Positions 1-4,842 of a stretch of 7,787 nt of DNA are shown in pieces. The stretch comes from Fimbriimonadaceae bacterium (lineage in GTDB: Bacteria; Armatimonadota; Fimbriimonadia; Fimbriimonadales; Fimbriimonadaceae). The notes under the pieces were generated by a model. It was not told where the DNA came from, made no database searches, and worked only from the letters and a program-made list of their open reading frames with translations. The DNA lies in NCBI GenBank assembly GCA_022842565.1, contig JALHPH010000070.1, positions 1 through 7,787 on the forward strand. Reading direction: 5' to 3'. Each line of letters starts with the position of its first letter. Position 1 is the first letter of the stretch. The translations under genes and the position numbers were made by a program.

Positions 1-2
1 CG

Positions 3-1160
3 CTCGGCGAACTCCTCATTTTCGACGGCTCGCAAGACGGCGACCGCCAAGTCGATCCCCAGATCGCGGTCGGCGGAGGCTATGTTCTTCACGGCACCAA
101 CTCCGGATTCGTGATTTACGACAAACAGGGCAACTATGTAGACGGCGTGACGCAGGATGCCTTCAATGGCGGAATCGACCCCAAGCTCTTTTTCAACAAC
201 CATCAGCGCGTTTTCGGCTTCGATCTCTGGGTCTATTGGGATGAAGCGAAGATCAAGCCCGTGAACATTTCAGTTTCTCAAACCGCCGATCCGCGCAGGG
301 CTTGGAACACCTACCCGGTTCCAGCTCCAGCCGGGGTGGACGGGGGCGGAATTGGCTACAGCCGGAAGTGGATCGGCTACAGCTTCCCTGGAGGGCCTGA
401 ACAGACTTTTGTATTGAGCATGGCCGATGCCATCGCCGGCCGACCCGCCAAGGTTTGGCACTTCCCGGGCAGTCTGGGCCACCCGGTGATGACGCAAGAC
501 CGCTTGGACGATCTGTACTTCGTCTCCCTCACGGCAAAGGAGATCATCCTTACCAAAGTGGGCGCTGGCAGTAAGGGTGAGCCTATTGCCGAGCGAGTCA
601 TCCAGAAGCCACACGGATTCAAACTTTTTGGCTGGCCCCCGGCTTCACCCATGAAAGGCACCGAAGCCAAGACCGCCAGCGGCGACAGGAACCCGAAAAA
701 CCTGGTCATTCAGGGCAAGCATCTATGGTTTTCGCAGACCGTCGATGTGGGTGGCCGCGCCGGCATTCAGTGGCATCAGGTGCGCCTCGATGGCACCTTT
801 GTGCAATCGGGGCTGATCGCCCACCCCTCGAATAGCTATATTCAAACCACCCTGGCAGTGAACAAGCGGAACGACGTGCTGGTCGGATTCCAAGAGACCG
901 GTCCCGATATGTTCGTTTCACCGCGCTTGGCCGTGCGCTCCTTCAAAGACAAACCCGGCACGCTAAGGCCCATCATCAGCCTGGGCGAGGGCAAGGCAGC
1001 CACAGAGGGCGGACCCTGGGGGGACTACAGCGGAAGCACCTGGGACGCCGATAACGGCCTCGATCTTTGGACCATCCAGAGCATAGCCAATGAACAGGGT
1101 CGAGGCAGTACAGTGATCGCACGCCACCCCGCGCCCTATCCAAATCCGGTGGGCCGTTAG
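3..1160 (+). CDS. Probable secreted beta-propeller-like protein, 3' part
   Basis: The frame is open from the left edge (codons from base 3) to a TAG at 1158-1160, giving 385 visible residues; the start lies outside the window. A GTG at 111 is an internal codon rather than the start, because the residues before it (DPQIAVGGGYVLHGTNSGF) already belong to the domain. The pattern is familiar from uncharacterised extracellular bacterial proteins: an opening DPxIAVG segment followed by a phrase of the type 'FxIYDKxGN', a middle 'ISVSQTADPRRAWNTY' stretch, and a closing WGDYSG motif (bases 1017-1034) followed by D-rich and LWT residues. Such proteins are usually predicted to fold as repeated beta-strand blades and to be exported. 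No catalytic motif is recognisable and no signal peptide can be seen because the N-terminus is missing. The substrate and role are unknown. It precedes the pspA promoter by about 20 bases and is probably a separate unit. Confidence 0.75.
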   Translation, partial: LGELLIFDGSQDGDRQVDPQIAVGGGYVLHGTNSGFVIYDKQGNYVDGVTQDAFNGGIDPKLFFNNHQRVFGFDLWVYWDEAKIKPVNISVSQTADPRRAWNTYPVPAPAGVDGGGIGYSRKWIGYSFPGGPEQTFVLSMADAIAGRPAKVWHFPGSLGHPVMTQDRLDDLYFVSLTAKEIILTKVGAGSKGEPIAERVIQKPHGFKLFGWPPASPMKGTEAKTASGDRNPKNLVIQGKHLWFSQTVDVGGRAGIQWHQVRLDGTFVQSGLIAHPSNSYIQTTLAVNKRNDVLVGFQETGPDMFVSPRLAVRSFKDKPGTLRPIISLGEGKAATEGGPWGDYSGSTWDADNGLDLWTIQSIANEQGRGSTVIARHPAPYPNPVGR

Positions 1161-1178
1161 CCCTGCATTGATCCTGAG

Positions 1179-1184
1179 TATAAT
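1179..1184 (+). promoter_or_regulatory. Predicted -10 box of the pspA-ANTAR-HIT cluster
   Basis: A perfect TATAAT lies in the 48-base gap between the upstream gene and the pspA-like ATG at 1209. Transcription would begin near 1191, leaving a leader of about 18 bases. A weak -35 candidate (TTAGCC, 1157-1162) lies 16 bases upstream and overlaps the stop codon of the preceding gene. There is no clear Shine-Dalgarno sequence before the ATG. The preceding bases are GAG, as in front of the TATGAT box at 4172. Confidence 0.6.
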
Positions 1185-1208
1185 GCTGCCGACGTAGGTT
1201 TTTTCGCG

Positions 1209-1997
1209 ATGAACCCAATTGCGCGCTTCTTCCATTGGCTCAAGGCCCTTTTTAACCGTGGCATGGACAAGCTGGAGGATCCGGAAATCATGCTGGATCA
1301 GGCTCGGCGGGATATGCAACAGGCGCTGGTGCAAAACCGCGAGCGCGCCATTCAAGCCATCACTCAACGCAACAAGCTGCAGCAAATGGTCGATACCCAA
1401 ACGGCCAAAGCTGCCCAGCTTGAAAAGCAAGCTGAAATGGCGCTCAAGCAGGGTAACCGCGAGCTTGCCCGCACCTTTGTGCGTGAAAAACAATCCATCG
1501 ACGTCTCGCTAGAGACTTTGCGCGCCTCGCTTGGCCAGGCCAACGAAACGGTGGAGCAAGTCAAGGTCGCCATCTCGCGCCAACAGGACGACATCCGCAA
1601 GAAGACCAGCGAAGCGCTCGCCCTAAAGGCCCAGTGGCAGCAAGCCAAAATCCAGAGCTCGATCACGAAAGCGCTAGAGGGTCTGAGTTTCGAGAACGAA
1701 TTCGAAAGTAGCTACGCCGCGGCCAAAGAGCGAATCAAGGACAAAATGGCCGAAGCCCAAGCCCGCCAAGAGATGTTTGGCACCAGCGTGGAGGGCAAGG
1801 TCATGGCTATGCAAGACCAAGCCATGGACGCTTCCGCCGAGGAAGAGCTTGCAAAGCTTGAGCAGCGCCTTGGGTTGGCTCCCGCCGCCAGTGAGCCCGT
1901 CGTTACGACCACGACCACCAGCCCCGGCGCAGTCGAAGCCGAACTCGAAGAGTTGGAGAAGCGGTTGAACCAGGGTCAAGGTCCGACCCCCAGCTAA
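1209..1997 (+). CDS. pspA: PspA/IM30 (Vipp1-like) membrane-associated protein
   Basis: This 262-residue protein belongs to the PspA/IM30 family, which binds stressed inner membranes, oligomerises into rings or rods and helps preserve membrane integrity. Residues 1-20 (MNPIARFFHWLKALFNRGMD) form the expected N-terminal amphipathic membrane-binding helix. The family signature DPEIMLDQARRDM follows at about 24-36. Residues 25-205 are almost entirely helical and rich in Q, E, K, R and A, consistent with the long coiled-coil hairpin. The C-terminus carries a Pro/Thr-rich linker (about 222-241, with five consecutive Thr) and a final helix, a Vipp1-like extension absent from the shorter classical PspA. 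The helix motif at 210-221 (AEEELAKLEQRL) is echoed at 242-253 (VEAELEELEKRL). The neighbours are not pspBC or pspF, so regulation differs from the enterobacterial system. The ATG at 1209 is chosen because the amphipathic helix begins there. Confidence 0.9.
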   Translation: MNPIARFFHWLKALFNRGMDKLEDPEIMLDQARRDMQQALVQNRERAIQAITQRNKLQQMVDTQTAKAAQLEKQAEMALKQGNRELARTFVREKQSIDVSLETLRASLGQANETVEQVKVAISRQQDDIRKKTSEALALKAQWQQAKIQSSITKALEGLSFENEFESSYAAAKERIKDKMAEAQARQEMFGTSVEGKVMAMQDQAMDASAEEELAKLEQRLGLAPAASEPVVTTTTTSPGAVEAELEELEKRLNQGQGPTPS

Positions 1998-2007
1998 CTG
2001 AACTCCA

Positions 2008-2592
2008 ATGGGTGAACTTCGCGTCCTCATCGCCGACGACGATCCGATCATTCGGCTCGATCTTCGGCAGATGCTCGAGAACCTTGGCTACAAAGTGGTA
2101 GCCGAGGCGGGTGACGGCGCAGAAGCCGTCGCCTTGGCACGCGAACATAAGCCCGACCTCTGCATCCTCGACGTCAAGATGCCCAAAAGCGATGGCATTG
2201 AGGCCGCAACTCAACTGGCCGATGAGGACATCGCCCCGGCGGTCCTCTTGACCGCCTACAGCGATGCCGAACTCATCCGCCGCGCCACCGAGGCCGGAGT
2301 CTTTGGTTACCTCGTGAAGCCGTTCAAGCCAAGCGACCTTCCGCCGGCGATCGAAGTCGCCCGCAGCCGCTACGAGCAAAACCAGGCCCTGCGCGAAGAG
2401 GCCACCGACGCCAAAGAGCGGCTGGAAGTCCGCAAGCTCGTGGACCGCGCGAAGGGCATCCTGATGGACACGCTCGGCGTGGGCGAAGCCGAGGCCTACC
2501 GACGCCTTCAGAGCCAAAGCATGAACCATCGCAAGTCGATGCGCGCCATCGCCGAGGCCGTGATCCTGAACAGCGACCTGCAGAATCCCTGA
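2008..2592 (+). CDS. Response regulator with RNA-binding ANTAR output domain
   Basis: This 194-residue protein has two domains. Residues 1-120 form a CheY-like receiver with the acidic cluster D10-D12, the phospho-acceptor D55 (in the phrase LCILDVKMP), the switch threonine T82 and the conserved K104-P105. A helical connector leads to an ANTAR domain at about 134-190, recognised from the phrases VDRAKGILMD, EAYRRLQ and MRAIAEAVI. ANTAR proteins bind paired RNA hairpins with six-base loops and prevent transcription termination, as in AmiR, NasR and EutV. Phosphorylation of D55 would be expected to control dimerisation and RNA binding. The gene starts 10 bases after the pspA-like stop codon and its last base is shared with the HIT start, so the three are probably co-transcribed. 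No sensor kinase is present in the window. There is no Shine-Dalgarno sequence; translation is probably coupled. Confidence 0.93.
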   Translation: MGELRVLIADDDPIIRLDLRQMLENLGYKVVAEAGDGAEAVALAREHKPDLCILDVKMPKSDGIEAATQLADEDIAPAVLLTAYSDAELIRRATEAGVFGYLVKPFKPSDLPPAIEVARSRYEQNQALREEATDAKERLEVRKLVDRAKGILMDTLGVGEAEAYRRLQSQSMNHRKSMRAIAEAVILNSDLQNP

Positions 2593-3086
2593 TGCCAGAG
2601 CACCTTTGGGCGCCTTGGCGCATGAAGTACATCGAGCGACCCAACCCAGAGGGCGGTACTGGCTGCATTTTTGTGGACCTTCCCGCCCAAAACCTGGACG
2701 AAGAGAATCTCATTCTCGACCGTGGCACCACGGCATTCGTGATGTTGAACCGGTTCCCTTATACCAATGGGCACCTGATGGTGATTCCCTTTCAGCACAC
2801 GGCCGAGCTCAGCGATTTGAGCGACCCGGAGCTGTTGGAGGTCAACCAGCTGCTGGCTCGAACAGTCGAGTGGCTCAAGGCTGCGTTTCGCCCGCAAGGA
2901 TTCAATATCGGCGTGAACTTGGGCGCAGTGGCGGGCGCGGGGATCCCCGACCATATCCATTGGCACGTGGTGCCACGATGGGGCGGCGATACCAATTTCA
3001 TGACCGCCGTCGCAGGCACTCGCGTGCACCCAGTTTCTTTAGAAGAAACTTATCGGCGCCTTAAAGAAGTCATCGCATCCAGCTAG
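2592..3086 (+). CDS. HIT-family nucleotide hydrolase/transferase (Ap4A phosphorylase-like)
   Basis: This 164-residue protein belongs to the histidine triad superfamily. The catalytic motif is HIHWHVVPRW, with H121, H123 and H125; the middle histidine (H123) is the expected nucleophile that forms the nucleotidyl intermediate. The N-terminal phrase LWAPWRMKYIE and the phrase NRFPYTNGHLMVIP (about 53-66) are typical of the branch that includes bacterial Ap4A phosphorylases and other dinucleoside-polyphosphate enzymes, acting in the cytoplasm. The exact substrate cannot be read from the sequence. The usual CxxC-like phrase near residue 25 (CIFC in many relatives) is CIFV here, so one metal-ligand cysteine is absent. 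The ATG overlaps the TGA of the response regulator by one base, a strong sign of translational coupling. A link to the regulator's function is not evident. Confidence 0.92.
   Translation: MPEHLWAPWRMKYIERPNPEGGTGCIFVDLPAQNLDEENLILDRGTTAFVMLNRFPYTNGHLMVIPFQHTAELSDLSDPELLEVNQLLARTVEWLKAAFRPQGFNIGVNLGAVAGAGIPDHIHWHVVPRWGGDTNFMTAVAGTRVHPVSLEETYRRLKEVIASS
3032..3050. repeat. Perfect inverted repeat, 8-bp arms, 3-base spacer
   Basis: The arms AGTTTCTT (3032-3039) and AAGAAACT (3043-3050) are exact reverse complements around TAG. They lie inside the end of the HIT coding region, about 60-80 bases upstream of the lipoprotein start. The AT-rich arms stand out from the GC-rich surroundings. They could be an operator or an mRNA hairpin, or a chance result of codons for Ser-Leu-Glu-Glu-Thr. 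The loop geometry does not match an ANTAR hexaloop. Confidence 0.4.
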
Positions 3087-3098
3087 CGCTGCATTGCG

Positions 3099-3104
3099 TA
3101 TAGT
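3099..3104 (+). promoter_or_regulatory. Predicted -10 box giving a leaderless lipoprotein mRNA
   Basis: TATAGT is followed by only six bases before the ATG at 3111. A transcript started at the normal distance from this box would begin at or next to the A of the ATG. No Shine-Dalgarno sequence is present, which agrees with leaderless translation. No convincing -35 box is visible. The preceding bases are TGCG. Confidence 0.45.
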
Positions 3105-3110
3105 TTTGCG

Positions 3111-3455
3111 ATGAAAGCCATTTTGCTCAGTCTCACAGCGGCCTCCATCCTGATGGCTGGCTGCCAAAATCAAGCCGTCAACGTCGAAGGTAGCCGTGCT
3201 GCAGCCGAAAAGTGGGTCGCGGAGACCCTGCCTGACGGCTACCGGATGGTCAAGTTCAGTTCAGCGACCCTCGATACCGACGATGACGGCTATGTGACTG
3301 CAGAGGTGCTGGTGACCCGGGGCGATGGCAAGTACCGCCTCATCCAGCTCCAATGCCCAACTCAAGGCGTGCTCAAACTGCAGCGCGGTGGCTCCGCCAA
3401 ACTGCACCAAATCCCTTACGACAGCACGTTTGAAGGTCCGGCAGACGAGAAATAA
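3111..3455 (+). CDS. Small putative lipoprotein of unknown function
   Basis: I do not recognise the family. The 114-residue product begins with a lipoprotein signal peptide: MK, a hydrophobic stretch (AILLSLTAASIL) and a lipobox ending in LMAGC, so Cys18 would be the lipidated first residue of the mature protein. The mature part of about 97 residues is polar. It contains one DTDDDG acidic stretch at about 55-60 and beta-like segments (YVTAEVLVTRG, KYRLIQLQC), with one further Cys near residue 82. This suggests a small folded envelope domain. The gene starts 24 bases after the HIT stop but seems to have its own -10 box. It ends three bases before the convergent DUF3298 gene. The signal peptide fixes the start with confidence. 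Confidence 0.75.
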   Translation: MKAILLSLTAASILMAGCQNQAVNVEGSRAAAEKWVAETLPDGYRMVKFSSATLDTDDDGYVTAEVLVTRGDGKYRLIQLQCPTQGVLKLQRGGSAKLHQIPYDSTFEGPADEK

Positions 3456-3458
3456 CGC

Positions 3459-4142
3459 CTACTTGCTCCAGCGGGCTTGCGGCCCGCTGGGGTTCAGCGA
3501 ACCCGCCATCTCCGCCCAGGCCACGCGAACTTCGAACTCGCCCTCGGCGTAGGAGGCGACCTCGTACTTCGAGAGCAGCCAGGTGATCCCCGACGGGGTT
3601 ATGACGAAGTTGTCGGCTTGGTTCTGGGTGAGCTTGGTGATCTCGCCGTCCACTATACTGCTCGCGCCCCGGGCTTTCAACTTGGGAAGCACCCACTCGC
3701 TCGCCTTCGCGACTGGGTCAACGCCCGCTCGTAAAAGGTCGGCCAACACCAGCCGCTTCGCGCGGCCCTTCACCATGCCGTAGTTGTAGCCCTGCAGTAT
3801 CGAGTTAGGGTGCGCACCCCCGGTGTCCCAATAAGTGCTGCCAAAAATGGAGATCAATTCGGGCTGGGCGATGCTTACCGTGCACCCAAACGCCCAGGCG
3901 TGCGGGCGCATCGGCTTGCCGTCGCGGACCGTCTCCTTGCGAAACGTGTCCATCGCTTGTATGAGGCTAGGACCCAGATGCTGGTTGGCCACGTCGGCCA
4001 CCGCATTGCCCTTGAACTGGGGCCAAACCGCCTGCATTTCGTACCAATCCTTGCGAACCGACTCTGTCTTTCGGAAGCTGACGGTTGGGGGCGAAGAAGT
4101 CTGCGCGAGAAAGACCAAAGGCAGGGCAAAAAGAGCGTTCAT
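3459..4142 (-). CDS. Secreted DUF3298/RsiV-like domain protein
   Basis: The product is 227 residues when started at the ATG at 4142-4140, which opens a signal peptide (MNALFALPLVFLAQTSS). An upstream extension in the same frame to 4229 has no signal-like sequence and would run through the divergent promoter, so it is rejected. The mature protein shows the DUF4163/DUF3298 layout known from RsiV and related proteins: an N-terminal region with the phrase AVWPQFKGN, then GGAHPNSILQGYNY, then the phrase LVLADLL, then NFVITPSGITWLLSKYEVASYAEGEFEV near the C-terminus, which matches the typical 'F-x-hydrophobic-TP-x-G-hydrophobic' and 'YEVA-x-YA-x-G' signature. In Bacillus RsiV this domain binds lysozyme, but here there is no anti-sigma domain or transmembrane anchor beyond the signal peptide, so that role should not be assumed. 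It is probably periplasmic or extracellular. It is divergent from the uracil-DNA glycosylase and shares a 43-base promoter region with it. Confidence 0.82.
   Translation of the reverse strand: MNALFALPLVFLAQTSSPPTVSFRKTESVRKDWYEMQAVWPQFKGNAVADVANQHLGPSLIQAMDTFRKETVRDGKPMRPHAWAFGCTVSIAQPELISIFGSTYWDTGGAHPNSILQGYNYGMVKGRAKRLVLADLLRAGVDPVAKASEWVLPKLKARGASSIVDGEITKLTQNQADNFVITPSGITWLLSKYEVASYAEGEFEVRVAWAEMAGSLNPSGPQARWSK
3468..3490. terminator. GC-rich hairpin at the convergent gene ends (possible terminator)
   Basis: The arms CCAGCGGGC (3468-3476) and GCCCGCTGG (3482-3490) are exact reverse complements with a 5-base loop. For the plus-strand lipoprotein mRNA the hairpin lies 12 bases after the stop codon. 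For the minus-strand gene it lies within the last ten codons. Neither side has a U-tract, so this is not a textbook intrinsic terminator, but its placement between convergent genes separated by three bases fits a transcript-end or mRNA-stabilising role. Confidence 0.4.
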
Positions 4143-4146
4143 GGAT

Positions 4147-4179
4147 TCATCATAACGCAGAACCCGGCGAGTATGATGA
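4147..4179. promoter_or_regulatory. Symmetrical divergent promoter formed by an 8-bp inverted repeat
   Basis: TCATCATA (4147-4154) and TATGATGA (4172-4179) are exact reverse complements separated by 17 bases. Each contains a TATGAT -10 box: 4154-4149 on the minus strand for the DUF3298 gene and 4172-4177 on the plus strand for the glycosylase. The boxes are 6 and 8 bases from the respective start codons, so both transcripts would have almost no leader. There is no Shine-Dalgarno sequence on either side. The 17-base gap also means that each -10 box lies where the opposite promoter's -35 box would be. Confidence 0.5.
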
Positions 4180-4185
4180 GCGACG

Positions 4186-4842
4186 ATGGGCAATTTGGAA
4201 TCGCTTTGCCAAGCCGCGCTGGGCTGCACCGCCTGCGCGCTGGCCGAGAAGCGCCGGAACGTGGTTTTCGGTGAAGGCGACCCCCATTCCCCGCTGGTTC
4301 TGGTGGGCGAAGGCCCTGGCGATCAGGAGGATGCATCCGGCAGGCCGTTTGTGGGCCGTGCGGGCCAGCTACTCGATCGCGCGATCGCCCAGGCGGGGCT
4401 GCAACGCGAGCAAGTCTATATCTGCAACACCGTCAAGTGCCGGGCGTGCGATTGGTCCAGCGGCAAGCCGCAAAATCGCCCGCCTACCGACCAAGAAACC
4501 CTCGCCTGCCGCCAATGGCTCATCCCGCAGCTTGGCTTCATCGCTCCGCGCGTGGTGCTTTGCATTGGCGCGCCCAGCGCCAAAAACCTCATCAAGCCGG
4601 ATTTCAAAATCACCAAAGAGCGCGGCAAATACTTCAAATGCGAGCTCGCTCCGATTGCGATGGCTACGCTGCATCCTGCATACATTCTGCGCCAGAGCAG
4701 CTCAACCGACGACGGTGGGTTCAGTCTTCTCGTGAGCGATATCGAACGTGCATGGGCCGCCGCCCAGCGGCTCCTGACTACATCCGCTGAGGGGCACTTA
4801 CGCCCAGAAGACCAAGACCTGCCTTCAGCGCCGTCCCCGTAA
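4186..4842 (+). CDS. Family 4 uracil-DNA glycosylase (UDGa type)
   Basis: This 218-residue enzyme removes uracil from DNA to start base-excision repair. Motif A is intact: GEGPGDQEDASGRPFVG at residues 41-57, with the family 4 acidic residues after GEGPG. Motif B is HPAYILR at 163-169. Cysteines 14 and 17 (CTAC), 85 (VKC) and 108 (LAC) fit the four iron-sulphur ligands of this family. The segment between C85 and C108 is about seven residues longer than in typical members and adds C88 and W90. It lacks the KRRIH motif of UDGX, so it is not that subfamily. Residues after about 195 form a polar tail. An in-frame TGA at 4177-4179 makes 4186 the first possible start. The 3' end overlaps convergent argS by 65 bases. 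A -10 box eight bases upstream suggests a leaderless mRNA. Confidence 0.93.
   Translation: MGNLESLCQAALGCTACALAEKRRNVVFGEGDPHSPLVLVGEGPGDQEDASGRPFVGRAGQLLDRAIAQAGLQREQVYICNTVKCRACDWSSGKPQNRPPTDQETLACRQWLIPQLGFIAPRVVLCIGAPSAKNLIKPDFKITKERGKYFKCELAPIAMATLHPAYILRQSSSTDDGGFSLLVSDIERAWAAAQRLLTTSAEGHLRPEDQDLPSAPSP

Noticed and set aside
111..113. GTG as the start of the first gene.
   Set aside because: The frame is open to the left edge, and the upstream residues match the domain's opening pattern, so the gene is truncated by the window.
963..1493. Open frame of 176 codons on the minus strand across the first gene end and the pspA start.
   Set aside because: It is antisense to two well-supported genes, has no recognisable domain and would cross the pspA promoter.
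3032..3050. Possible ANTAR target RNA.
   Set aside because: ANTAR sites are paired stems with six-base loops; this is a single stem with a three-base spacer.
4143..4229. N-terminal extension of the DUF3298 gene by 29 codons upstream of 4142.
   Set aside because: It would bury the signal peptide inside the protein and run through the divergent promoter and into the glycosylase start.
4374..4387. 14-bp palindrome CGATCGCGCGATCG inside the glycosylase gene, containing GCGATCGC-like sequence.
   Set aside because: It falls on Leu-Asp-Arg-Ala-Ile-Ala codons, occurs once, and the host does not look cyanobacterial. No regulatory role is supported.
4186..4842. UDGX-type glycosylase.
   Set aside because: The loop is lengthened, but the diagnostic KRRIH sequence with its covalent histidine is absent.
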